A DNA stretch of 24,092 nt from a virus: IMG/VR virus record IMGVR_UViG_3300043446_002749, positions 1 through 24,092 of that record; one strand, 5' to 3'. Made by a program: the position numbers and the translations under genes. Every line of letters begins with the position of its first letter. Position 1 is the stretch's first letter. The notes under the pieces were generated by a model that saw nothing but the letters and a program-made list of their open reading frames with translations, had not been told where the DNA came from and ran no database searches. Positions 7,711-14,583 of this stretch are shown here, in pieces.

Positions 7711-7735
7711 GACTAGGTTGAAACAAAGCAAACGA

Positions 7736-8866
7736 ATGGCACTCTCTTCTGACTACATCCGCACTTCACTCCAGGCACTCTACGGCAACAGTGTGACTGG
7801 TGCTGATATTCGTGCTTGGTGTGTTCTGAATGATTCTAACTACCAAACTGTTACTAAAAAACTAGATCAATTTAAAGTTGGTCGTGGTAAGTGGAACCTT
7901 GAAGTAACCCAACAAAAGGTAGAAGAAATCGAACGTACTTATCAAGCACCCGCAGTGGTTCCTCCTGTAGAACAAAATCTCATTCCTGATAAAGATGATA
8001 CCTTCGTCAAGTTTGGTAATTTTGCTGATGTTAAAAAAATTATCCAGTCCCGTCTCTTTTATCCTACGTTCATTACGGGTCTTTCGGGTAATGGTAAAAC
8101 GTTCTCCGTGGAGCAAGCTTGTGCTCAACTGAAGCGTGAATTGATTCGTGTAAATATTACGATTGAAACTGATGAAGACGATCTTATCGGGGGTTTCCGC
8201 CTTGTTGATGGGAATACTGCTTGGCACAACGGTCCCGTCATTGAGGCATTGGAGCGAGGAGCAATCCTGCTTCTTGACGAAATCGACCTCGCTAGCAACA
8301 AGATTCTGTGTCTACAATCCATCCTTGAAGGAAAAGGTGTCTTCCTGAAGAAGATTGGTCGCTGGGTCAAACCCGCTGCTGGATTCAACGTGATTGCCAC
8401 CGCAAACACCAAGGGTAAGGGTTCTGATGACGGTCGCTTCATCGGCACCAATGTACTCAATGAAGCATTTCTTGAGCGTTTCCCCGTGACCTTCGAGCAG
8501 ACTTATCCTGCCCCCGCAACCGAGCAGAAGATTCTGGAAGGCATCGCTCTGGACCTTGGTGTGGAGGACCGTGACTTCTGCAAGCGTTTGGTTGATTGGG
8601 CGGATGTGATCCGTAAAACTTTCTATGATGGTGGTATTGAGGAAATCATCAGCACCCGCCGCCTGGTTCATATTATTCGTGCTTATAGTATCTTCAACGA
8701 TAAGGCAAAAGCACTTCAAGTTTGTATCAATCGTTTTGATGATGGGACCAAGCAATCGTTCTTGGAACTTTATGACAAGATTGATGTGGATTTTCAAATG
8801 CCTACCGAACAAGTTGGTGCTGTTGGATCCACTTACAATCCTCTTGACCAATCAATTCCTTTCTGA
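7736..8866 (+). CDS. cobS: MoxR/CobS-type AAA+ ATPase
   Basis: The 376-residue protein starts at the second in-frame ATG, because the first at 7709 lies within the -10 element. Residues 1-60 form a small helical N-terminal domain of the CobS type. Walker A is GLSGNGKT at 115-122 and Walker B LLLDEID at 178-184. A sensor region (NVIATANTKG) and an arginine-finger-like segment NEAFLERFPV follow. In cobalt chelatase CobS drives CobT/CobN; more widely MoxR ATPases act with VWA partners, and such a partner is encoded just upstream. Cyanophages commonly carry this gene as cobS, but activity is unproven. Bases 8401-8460 are 31/60 G+C by hand count, richer than flanking genes. Confidence 0.88.
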   Translation: MALSSDYIRTSLQALYGNSVTGADIRAWCVLNDSNYQTVTKKLDQFKVGRGKWNLEVTQQKVEEIERTYQAPAVVPPVEQNLIPDKDDTFVKFGNFADVKKIIQSRLFYPTFITGLSGNGKTFSVEQACAQLKRELIRVNITIETDEDDLIGGFRLVDGNTAWHNGPVIEALERGAILLLDEIDLASNKILCLQSILEGKGVFLKKIGRWVKPAAGFNVIATANTKGKGSDDGRFIGTNVLNEAFLERFPVTFEQTYPAPATEQKILEGIALDLGVEDRDFCKRLVDWADVIRKTFYDGGIEEIISTRRLVHIIRAYSIFNDKAKALQVCINRFDDGTKQSFLELYDKIDVDFQMPTEQVGAVGSTYNPLDQSIPF

Positions 8867-8872
8867 TATAAT
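8844..8872 (+). promoter_or_regulatory. sigma70-type promoter (TTGACC-17-TATAAT)
   Basis: TTGACC at 8844-8849 matches the -35 consensus at 5 of 6 positions. A 17-base spacer separates it from a perfect TATAAT at 8867-8872. It lies over the last codons and stop of the CobS-like gene and points at the 8905 gene. The expected start near 8879 falls in the left arm of the hairpin at 8875-8897. It is probably read by host RNA polymerase, hence early. Confidence 0.8.
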
Positions 8873-8874
8873 AT

Positions 8875-8904
8875 GGGAAGATAAAAAGTGTCTTCCCTCT
8901 TTTT
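8875..8904 (+). terminator. terminator-like hairpin overlapping a promoter
   Basis: GGGAAG (8875-8880) pairs with CTTCCC (8892-8897) around an 11-base loop, followed by TCTTTTT and then the next ATG. Read-through RNA from the CobS-like gene would form the stem. RNA started from the promoter just upstream would lack most of the left arm and escape it. The stem is short, so strength is uncertain. Confidence 0.55.
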
Positions 8905-9261
8905 ATGATTGAAAAAACTTTTACTATTACTATGCCTGATAACAAAAATCATCTTTGGAAATATAACGAAGATAGAATCCTGAAAGATATTGAGGATTAT
9001 GTGACTAGCACTTATGGAAGTCACTACTGCGGACATAATCGAGAATATAGAGATATTCAAACTATTGACTTGATGGCAGCAAAAGATCTTGCTGTTGGTT
9101 TCTGTCAATCAAACATTCTTAAATATGGAAGCCGCTATGGTGACAAAGATGGGCGTAACAAGCGTGATTTGCTGAAAGTGATTCACTATGCTATGTTACT
9201 TCTTCACTTTGACGGACACTATACACGTCAAGATAATGGAATTACTGAATTTACTCGCTGA
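8905..9261 (+). CDS. DUF3310-like protein
   Basis: This is a 118-residue soluble protein. The segment FCQSNILKYGSRYGDKDG, then RDLLKVIHYAMLLLHFDG (about 73-108), resembles the core of DUF3310 phage proteins: a Gly/Asn-rich turn with an IKY/LKY motif, then a helix with DL.K. and an aromatic. Their role is unclear, though they are often annotated near nucleotide metabolism. A sigma70-type promoter lies directly upstream, giving a leader of about 25 bases with no Shine-Dalgarno sequence. The following gap carries the hairpin of the HNH gene. The family match was made by eye. Confidence 0.65.
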   Translation: MIEKTFTITMPDNKNHLWKYNEDRILKDIEDYVTSTYGSHYCGHNREYRDIQTIDLMAAKDLAVGFCQSNILKYGSRYGDKDGRNKRDLLKVIHYAMLLLHFDGHYTRQDNGITEFTR

Positions 9262-9274
9262 TTATTATGAAACA

Positions 9275-9311
9275 TAATATTTTTCTAAATAATAGTAGTT
9301 GAAAAATATTA
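9275..9311 (+). promoter_or_regulatory. hairpin with late-promoter-like motif before HNH gene
   Basis: TAATATTTTTC (9275-9285) and GAAAAATATTA (9301-9311) are perfect 11-base inverted repeats around a 15-base loop, directly before the ATG at 9312. TCTAAATA at 9284-9291 (7 of 8 to the late consensus) spans the loop boundary. Late RNA would begin in the loop and lack the left arm, so only read-through RNA could fold over the translation start. Confidence 0.5.
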
Positions 9312-9770
9312 ATGTCAAAAAATCAATATAAAAATAAAACAGCGAAAGAATATCAGCAGGAATGGAAAACTAAAAATAGAGAAAAGCAACGACAACTTCA
9401 AAGAGACCATTATAATAAGAAAAAAGAGTATTTGCTTGAAAATGTTGGAAGTACTTGTGTATCTTGTGGTTCAACATCAAATATTGAATTTGATCATATT
9501 AGACCAAGAACATCTTCTGAAAAGGAAAAGCAAACTCGTCTTAGAACTGGTAACATAGGAGGAAACATAGTATGGAATAAAAGACCATCTGCTATGAGTT
9601 GGGAATGTATTAAAAAAGAAATTCCTGATTTACAATCTCTTTGTAGAGATTGTCATCGAAAAAAATCCAACGCACAACTTGCTGCTGCTTGGGAACTTTT
9701 TTGCTCTTTAACTCTTGAAGAGCAAACCAAACTTACAAATTTACAATATGGAAAAAATGAAATTCTCTGA
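9312..9770 (+). CDS. HNH homing endonuclease
   Basis: The 152-residue protein has a very basic N-terminus (residues 1-40, rich in Lys/Gln/Arg) followed by a zinc-supported HNH domain. The domain shows C49-x-x-C52, D61-H62 in FDHIRPR, then C111-x-x-C114-H115 and N120. This is the CxxC / DH / CxxCH layout of phage HNH enzymes. It lies directly before sliding clamp gene 45 and overlaps its start by 14 bases, so it has invaded the gene 45 leader. Its own start is preceded by a hairpin holding a late-promoter-like motif. It is AT-rich like the other endonuclease genes here. Confidence 0.88.
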   Translation: MSKNQYKNKTAKEYQQEWKTKNREKQRQLQRDHYNKKKEYLLENVGSTCVSCGSTSNIEFDHIRPRTSSEKEKQTRLRTGNIGGNIVWNKRPSAMSWECIKKEIPDLQSLCRDCHRKKSNAQLAAAWELFCSLTLEEQTKLTNLQYGKNEIL

Positions 9771-10422
9771 CAAAACACTTACGCTTCTCAAGAATTTTTC
9801 GTCTATTAATCAAAGTATTCTTTTCAAAAAGGGAAATCACTTGCGTAGTATTAGTGTGATGAAAAACATCCTTGCAGAAGCAACAATTGATGAAGAACTT
9901 CCTAAGGACTTTGGTATCTATGACTTGAACCAGTTTCTGAATGGTCTTAATCTCCATCAGAATGCTGAACTTGATTTTCAGAATGATGGTTATGTAGTTA
10001 TTAAAGAAGGCAAGTCTCGTTCTAAGTATTTCTTTGCAGATCCTAATGTGATCGTTACTCCTCCCGAAAAGGATATTGTTCTGCCAAGTGAAGATGTTTG
10101 TTTCCTTCTTGATACCAAGGAACTTGATAAACTGCTTAAGGCTGCTGCTGTGTATCAACTTCCTGATCTGTCTGTGGTTGGTGAAGCAGGTGTGGTGAAA
10201 CTAGTGGTTCGTGATAAGAAGAACGATACTTCTAACGACTTCTCTGTGGTGGTTGGTGAGACTGATGAAGTCTTCACTTTCAACTTCAAAGTGGAAAATA
10301 TTAAGATTCTCCCTGGAAATTATGAAGTGGTAATCTCAAGTAAACTTCTGTCACGATTTAAGAATACTGGATTTGATGTGAGTTATTGGATTGCTTTGGA
10401 ACCTGATAGTCAGTTTAGTTGA
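9757..10422 (+). CDS. 45: gp45 sliding clamp
   Basis: The 221-residue product is the trimeric DNA clamp for gp43 polymerase and, in T4, the co-activator of late transcription. It begins MKFSDKTLTLLKNFSSIN, like T4 MKLSKDTTALLKNFATIN. IYDLNQFLNGL near 48-58 and the C-terminal part with FNFKVENIKILPGNYEVVIS match T4 FNFIINMANMKMQPGNYKLLL. T4 gp45 has 228 residues. In-frame ATGs exist at 9715, 9748 and 9757. I choose 9757 from the T4 alignment and the GGA just before it. The gene is bracketed by an HNH gene upstream and a GIY-YIG gene downstream. Confidence 0.93.
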   Translation: MKFSDKTLTLLKNFSSINQSILFKKGNHLRSISVMKNILAEATIDEELPKDFGIYDLNQFLNGLNLHQNAELDFQNDGYVVIKEGKSRSKYFFADPNVIVTPPEKDIVLPSEDVCFLLDTKELDKLLKAAAVYQLPDLSVVGEAGVVKLVVRDKKNDTSNDFSVVVGETDEVFTFNFKVENIKILPGNYEVVISSKLLSRFKNTGFDVSYWIALEPDSQFS

Positions 10423-10426
10423 TATG

Positions 10427-10468
10427 AAAGTATCCTATTATATAAATAATAATGTAATAGGATACTTT
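10427..10468 (+). promoter_or_regulatory. late promoter in the loop of a 14-bp inverted repeat
   Basis: AAAGTATCCTATTA (10427-10440) and TAATAGGATACTTT (10455-10468) are perfect inverted repeats. The 14-base loop starts with exact TATAAATA at 10441-10448. The right arm contains AGGA at 10459-10462, eight bases before the ATG at 10470. Gene 45 read-through RNA would bury this ribosome binding site. RNA started from the late promoter (near 10454-10455) lacks the left arm and leaves it free. The hairpin may also help end gene 45 transcripts. Confidence 0.8.
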
Positions 10469-10469
10469 T

Positions 10470-11036
10470 ATGTTTATCTATAAAATAACAAACATAAAAA
10501 CTGAAGAATTTTATGTTGGACAAACTATTAAAAATATTGATTATAGATTTAGAAAACATAAAGAAATGTCTATCCGTGGAGGTGGATATAAACTTCATAA
10601 TGCTATGAGAAAATATGGTGTTGAAAATTTTATTATTGAGATTTTAGACACTGCTAAAGATTTGTGCGAATTGAATGAAAAAGAAATTCATTATATAGAT
10701 TTACTTAAACCTTATTACAACATTCTTCCCGGAGGGCAAATTAGATTAACTGAAAGTTCTATTAAAAAAATGCAAAAAAGTTTAACTGGAAAAAAACAAC
10801 CAAAAGAACTTATTGATAAAAGATTTAAAAAATTAAGAGAACTTGAAAACGATAAACAATTTCTTATTAGACGAGGTAAAAGTTTAAGTGTATCAAAGAA
10901 AAAAACATACTCAATAGAAGACACGTATTTTACTGGACTAGATGAAGTTGCCAAACATTATAATATAAGTTATAGTTGTGCTAGAGCAAGAGTAAAATCA
11001 TCTTCTCCAACTTGGAAAAATTGGATTAAACTTTAA
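10470..11036 (+). CDS. GIY-YIG homing endonuclease with DNA-binding tail
   Basis: The product has 188 residues. The nuclease domain shows FIY at 2-4, YVG at 15-17, catalytic-type R26 and E72, and NILPGG at 84-89. A NUMOD3-like basic segment lies around 98-120. A C-terminal NUMOD1-like helix-turn-helix unit (FTGLDEVAKHYNISYSCARA, about 150-170) ends WKNWIKL. It belongs to the Seg/I-TevI-like group and is related to but distinct from the enzyme at 3088. It follows gene 45 with only the regulatory hairpin between, so the cut site is plausibly in or near gene 45 of competing phages. The codons are very AT-rich. Confidence 0.9.
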   Translation: MFIYKITNIKTEEFYVGQTIKNIDYRFRKHKEMSIRGGGYKLHNAMRKYGVENFIIEILDTAKDLCELNEKEIHYIDLLKPYYNILPGGQIRLTESSIKKMQKSLTGKKQPKELIDKRFKKLRELENDKQFLIRRGKSLSVSKKKTYSIEDTYFTGLDEVAKHYNISYSCARARVKSSSPTWKNWIKL

Positions 11037-11046
11037 TCTTTATATT

Positions 11047-11559
11047 ATGAACATTTTTGCCACAAGTGAATTTCCGGCAGAGAGTGCAATAGTACTTCCG
11101 GACAAACATATAGTGAAAATGCCTTTAGAGTGCTGCCAACTATTGTCGTTAGTTGCATCCAAGTGGTATCATAACTATGGACCACTTCTCAAGGCAGATA
11201 ACACTCCATATAGCACAGAAAAAGGTGCATTCCGTAATCATCCTTGCACCAAATGGGCAGCAGAGTCCATTCATAATGCATATTGGTTAATCAAACACGG
11301 TATGAACTTGTGTGATGAATACACTCTCCGTTATGGCAAAGTTCATTCTTGCTATAAAACATTAGTAGATGCCTACTATTTGTTCCCTCGTGGTAAAATA
11401 GACAAGGTAGAACACTTCGTTCGTGCTATGCCTGATGAGTATAAACTTGACGACAGCATTGACACTTTTACTGCTTACAAGATGTATATCGCATCCAAAC
11501 CTTGGGTGAAGGACAATTACCTTCGACTTCCAAATAGAAAACCTGATTGGATAAACTAA
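11047..11559 (+). CDS. conserved unknown protein with DKHxxKM motif
   Basis: The 170-residue soluble protein has striking conserved-looking motifs: LPDKHIVKMPLECCQLLS (18-35), NHPCTKWAAESIHNAYWL (64-81), YTLRYGKVH (91-99) and AMPDEYK (about 128-134). I recall a widespread phage and bacterial family with this pattern, sometimes labelled as related to pyrimidine-dimer glycosylase (DenV), but I cannot confirm that from sequence. The invariant-looking His/Lys/Glu/Cys residues suggest an enzyme acting on nucleic acid or nucleotides. It is the first gene of the block leading into gene 44. No ribosome binding site is visible. Confidence 0.75.
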   Translation: MNIFATSEFPAESAIVLPDKHIVKMPLECCQLLSLVASKWYHNYGPLLKADNTPYSTEKGAFRNHPCTKWAAESIHNAYWLIKHGMNLCDEYTLRYGKVHSCYKTLVDAYYLFPRGKIDKVEHFVRAMPDEYKLDDSIDTFTAYKMYIASKPWVKDNYLRLPNRKPDWIN

Positions 11560-11562
11560 ATT

Positions 11563-11850
11563 ATGACTAAACTTACACAAGAACAAATTGATACTCTTGA
11601 GTATTCTTTCGCACATCTTAATGTAGATTTTGAGGATGTTCCATCAGCAAAAATGCACGGAACTATGGAAGGAGTTCAACAACAACTTGATAGTGGTTCT
11701 AATAAAGTCATATATTCTTATAGAAATGAAACTGGTGGAGTAACTATTACCAGTATGAAAGTTGGAGAAGATACTGAAGAAAGTAGAGAAGCACTCAATA
11801 AGGTGAGAGAAAATGTGCTAAAGTATTGGAAAGATTTGCGTAAAAATTGA
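11563..11850 (+). CDS. small unknown acidic protein
   Basis: The product has 95 residues, begins MTKLTQEQIDTLEYSFAHLN, is acidic and has an amphipathic C-terminal helix. The start context CTAAATTATGAC is almost the same as that of gene 44 (11872), which follows after 21 bases. No domain, membrane segment or cysteine motif is recognised. It is placed with the clamp-loader genes, which implies similar timing but not function. Confidence 0.65.
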   Translation: MTKLTQEQIDTLEYSFAHLNVDFEDVPSAKMHGTMEGVQQQLDSGSNKVIYSYRNETGGVTITSMKVGEDTEESREALNKVRENVLKYWKDLRKN

Positions 11851-11871
11851 TTGTTATTGAGAACCTAAATT

Positions 11872-12816
11872 ATGACAAGTGAATTCTTATTCTGTGAGAA
11901 GTATCGTCCTCAAGTAATTGATGATTGTATTCTTCCTGACGAAACTAAAAAAACATTTAAGGAGTTTGTAGAGAAGGGTGAAATTCCAAATCTTCTTCTT
12001 GCAGGTCCTCCTGGTATTGGTAAAACCACAATTGCAAAGGCACTGTGTAACGAATTAGGAGCAGACTATTATGTCATCAACGGATCCGACGAAGGACGTT
12101 TCCTGGATACTGTACGGAACCAGGCAAAGAACTTCGCTTCGACCGTCTCACTTACGGGATCTTCTAAACACAAAGTCATCATCATCGATGAGGCGGATAA
12201 CACAGGCAACGACGTACAACTCCTACTACGGGCGAATATTGAGGCATTTTATAGCAACTGCCGATTCATCTTCACCTGCAACTACAAGAACAAAATCATT
12301 GAACCTCTCCACTCCCGTTGTGCAGTCATCGACTTCACAATCAAAGGAAAACAAAAGGCACAACTCGCAGCAAACTTCTTTCAGCGTCTCCAAACGATTC
12401 TGGATCAGGAAAAGATTGAGTATGATCAAAAAGTCCTTGCAGAACTTGTATCGAAGCACTTTCCCGATTTTAGGCGTGTTCTCAACGAATGCCAAAGATA
12501 TTCTACGGGAGGAAAAATCGACTCGGGCATTCTTGCATCTTTCTCTGACATCTCTGTAAATGAACTTGTTAAATTTCTTAAGAATAAAAACTTTTCTGAA
12601 GTCCGAAAGTGGGTGGTCAGCAACTTGGATAACGATTCTTCTCTCATTCTTCGCAGGGTTTATGACGCTCTTTATGATTGCTTACTTCCCCAGTCTATCC
12701 CTTCTGCCATTCTTGTTATTGCTAAGTACCAATATCAAATTGCGTTCGTGGCTGATCAAGAAATTAATCTTCTAGCAGCATTGATTGAAATTATGTGTGA
12801 GTGTGAATTCAAATGA
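11872..12816 (+). CDS. 44: gp44 clamp loader ATPase subunit
   Basis: This 314-residue AAA+ protein forms the gp44/gp62 loader that opens the gp45 clamp on primer-template. Walker A is GPPGIGKTT at 45-53, Walker B DEAD is at 106-109, and the SRC arginine-finger motif is in PLHSRCAVIDF near 143-153. T4 gp44 has 319 residues. The stop overlaps the methylase start as ATGA. The core is base-compositionally unlike its 3' end: 12181-12240 is 29/60 G+C and 12541-12600 is 15/60 by hand count. Confidence 0.95.
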   Translation: MTSEFLFCEKYRPQVIDDCILPDETKKTFKEFVEKGEIPNLLLAGPPGIGKTTIAKALCNELGADYYVINGSDEGRFLDTVRNQAKNFASTVSLTGSSKHKVIIIDEADNTGNDVQLLLRANIEAFYSNCRFIFTCNYKNKIIEPLHSRCAVIDFTIKGKQKAQLAANFFQRLQTILDQEKIEYDQKVLAELVSKHFPDFRRVLNECQRYSTGGKIDSGILASFSDISVNELVKFLKNKNFSEVRKWVVSNLDNDSSLILRRVYDALYDCLLPQSIPSAILVIAKYQYQIAFVADQEINLLAALIEIMCECEFK

Positions 12817-13670
12817 CAAGTCAGAAACAACTAAAAACTTGTTTGAGGTATCCTGGTGGCAAAAGTAGAGCAGTCGCTAAAATGGATCCTTATTTCCCAG
12901 ATCTACGAAATTATGATGAGTTCCGTGAACCATTTCTTGGTGGCGGATCTGTAGCAATTCATATTACAAAAAGGTATCCTGGGTTAAATATTTGGGTAAA
13001 TGATTTATACGAACCTCTTGTAAACTTCTGGCAGCAACTCCAGATCTTTGGAAATGATTTGAAAAATAAATTGGTGAATTGTAAACTTGCTTATAACACT
13101 CCAGACTTAGCAAAAGAATTGTTTCTCAAATCAAAGGAGCATGTTAATGACCAAAGTTTGCCAAGCATTGATCGTGCCGTAGCGTTCTATATCGTAAATA
13201 AGTGTTCATTCTCTGGTCTCACGGAAAGTTCTTCATTTTCTCCCCAGGCATCAAATAGTAATTTTTCTTTGAGGGGTATTGAAAAATTGCCCGAGTATTC
13301 AAAACTAATTTCCAAGTGGCGTATAACTAATTACTCGTATGATTATCTGATGGATGGAAACAGGGGTGCTTTTATGTATCTCGATCCTCCTTATGACATT
13401 AAGGATAATCTCTATGGGAACAAAGGATCAATGCACAAAGGATTTGATCACGATAAGTTTGCTGCTGATTGTGATACTAATGATATGGATCAATTGATTA
13501 GTTATAATTCCGATCAACTTGTAAAAGATAGATTTAAGAACTGGAACGCTGCTGAGTTTGATTTGACTTATACTATGCGTTCTGTTGGTGAATATATGCG
13601 AGAGCAAAAACAAAGAAAAGAATTGCTGCTATTTAATTATGGAATTGAAGGACTGGTTGAACTCAATTAA
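12813..13670 (+). CDS. dam: Dam-type (D12 class) DNA adenine methyltransferase
   Basis: The 285-residue product transfers methyl from S-adenosylmethionine to adenine N6. Motif X is RYPGGKSR at 12-19, motif I FREPFLGGGS near 38-47 and motif IV DPPY at 191-194, the order of the Dam/M.DpnM class. The length fits a single-domain enzyme. It is wedged between the two clamp-loader genes: its start overlaps gene 44 (ATGA) and gene 62 begins 32 bases inside its 3' end. No restriction partner is nearby, so self-protection or regulation is more likely than a restriction system. The target is presumably GATC-like, but this is not shown. Confidence 0.9.
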   Translation: MTSQKQLKTCLRYPGGKSRAVAKMDPYFPDLRNYDEFREPFLGGGSVAIHITKRYPGLNIWVNDLYEPLVNFWQQLQIFGNDLKNKLVNCKLAYNTPDLAKELFLKSKEHVNDQSLPSIDRAVAFYIVNKCSFSGLTESSSFSPQASNSNFSLRGIEKLPEYSKLISKWRITNYSYDYLMDGNRGAFMYLDPPYDIKDNLYGNKGSMHKGFDHDKFAADCDTNDMDQLISYNSDQLVKDRFKNWNAAEFDLTYTMRSVGEYMREQKQRKELLLFNYGIEGLVELN

Positions 13671-14019
13671 TCTTACAAAAGAAAATTTGATGAAAGATGA
13701 TCCTATTGCGAAAAAGGATTATGCCCCTTATATTATCAATCGCTGTCTATCTGGACACATTGATTGTGTTCTTTTTGTAAATGAAATGAATATTCATCAT
13801 CAACTTGATAAAGATATGCAATATTCATTTTATCTAAATAGTCTTAGGAAACGGAAGAGATTTTCTCCCTGGCTCCGCAAGGATAAAGTCACAGACTTAG
13901 AATGTGTCAAAAGTTATTATTCCTATAGTAATGAAAAGGCATCTCAAGCTCTGAAAATCTTATCAAAAGACCAAATTGCTTTCATTAAAAAAAGACTTGA
14001 AATTGGAGGAAAAAAATGA
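13639..14019 (+). CDS. 62: gp62 clamp loader small subunit
   Basis: A 126-residue protein starts at the ATG at 13639 (MELKDWLNSINLTKENLM). An earlier ATG at 13585 lies deep in the methylase gene and gives an unlikely N-terminus. Identification rests on position between gene 44 and regA, the ATGA overlap with regA, and general features: a KDYAPYIINRCLSG segment like T4 QKDYSKFMVENALSQ, and a helical, charged C-terminus. T4 gp62 has 187 residues, so this is a short version, as in cyanophages. It bridges the gp44 ring of the loader. It overlaps the methylase gene by 32 bases. Confidence 0.85.
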   Translation: MELKDWLNSINLTKENLMKDDPIAKKDYAPYIINRCLSGHIDCVLFVNEMNIHHQLDKDMQYSFYLNSLRKRKRFSPWLRKDKVTDLECVKSYYSYSNEKASQALKILSKDQIAFIKKRLEIGGKK

Positions 14020-14453
14020 CTACTACAGTAGAACCTACTGTTGAATGGTCTCAGGATCGAATGGTAGAAGTAATTCTTAATGAACCAGATGACTTTTTGA
14101 AGGTTCGTGAGACTTTAACTCGTATTGGAGTTGCATCGAGAAAGGAGAAAAAACTCTATCAATCTTGTCACATTCTTCATAAGCAAGGTAGATATTTTAT
14201 TGTTCATTTTAAGGAACTTTTTGCTCTTGATGGCAAACATGCTAACTTAACTGTTAACGATGTTCAGCGTCGTAATCGTATTGTCCGTCTTCTAGCTGAT
14301 TGGTCATTAATTACAGTTGTAAAAGAGGATTCTGTTTCTGATATCGCACCACTCAATCAAATTAAAGTCCTTGCTTATAAGGACAAGGGTGATTGGATTT
14401 TGGAACAGAAGTATAATATTGGTAAGAAGGGGAAAGTAGTAGAACCCGAATAA
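14016..14453 (+). CDS. regA: RegA translational repressor
   Basis: The 145-residue protein binds early mRNAs around the start codon and represses translation in T4. The core is close to T4 RegA: DDFLKVRETLTRIGVASRKE (24-43) against EDFLKVKETLTRMGIANNKD, then LYQSCHILHKQGRYFIVHFK (47-66). It carries about 14 extra N-terminal residues before MVEVIL, where T4 begins MIEITL. The M16 alternative would match T4, but the ATG at 14016 gives the ATGA overlap with gene 62. The stop TAA is in AATAAATAAT. A terminator follows about 50 bases later. Confidence 0.94.
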   Translation: MTTTVEPTVEWSQDRMVEVILNEPDDFLKVRETLTRIGVASRKEKKLYQSCHILHKQGRYFIVHFKELFALDGKHANLTVNDVQRRNRIVRLLADWSLITVVKEDSVSDIAPLNQIKVLAYKDKGDWILEQKYNIGKKGKVVEPE

Positions 14454-14501
14454 ATAATCTTGTGCAATTCGTGCGGCACTCTACAAAAGTCGGAACACCC
14501 T

Positions 14502-14537
14502 AAAAAGAGGTTCGGTTTTACCGATACCTCTTTTTTT
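14502..14537 (+). terminator. intrinsic terminator after regA
   Basis: AGAGGTTCGG (14506-14515) pairs with CCGATACCTCT (14521-14531) with one bulged T, flanked by A and T runs, and ends in a run of seven T. It closes the 44-dam-62-regA operon and is followed by TATAAT at 14547. The A/T flanks make it potentially bidirectional, but no reverse gene is present. Confidence 0.85.
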
Positions 14538-14546
14538 CGTTTCTTG

Positions 14547-14583
14547 TATAATTAGTAGTGGATGCCGAAAGGGTCCATTACTA
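14547..14583 (+). promoter_or_regulatory. promoter -10 and leader hairpin of hsp20 gene
   Basis: TATAAT at 14547-14552 follows the terminator T-run (TTTTTTTCGTTTCTTG between), without a -35 consensus. Directly after it, TAGTAGTGGA (14553-14562) pairs with TCCATTACTA (14574-14583), ten pairs with one G-U, around a loop holding GCCGAAAGGG. The left arm straddles the expected start, so it may act in DNA or only in longer RNA. GGAGG at 14597-14601 is a strong ribosome binding site outside the stem. Confidence 0.55.

Noticed and set aside
7709-7735. ATG 7709 as start of the CobS-like gene
   Set aside because: It overlaps the TATAAT element, so RNA from that promoter would not contain it; ATG 7736 is preferred.
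8312-8851. 179-residue reverse-strand frame in the CobS-like gene
   Set aside because: Fully antisense to conserved Walker B and later ATPase motifs; no family motif of its own.
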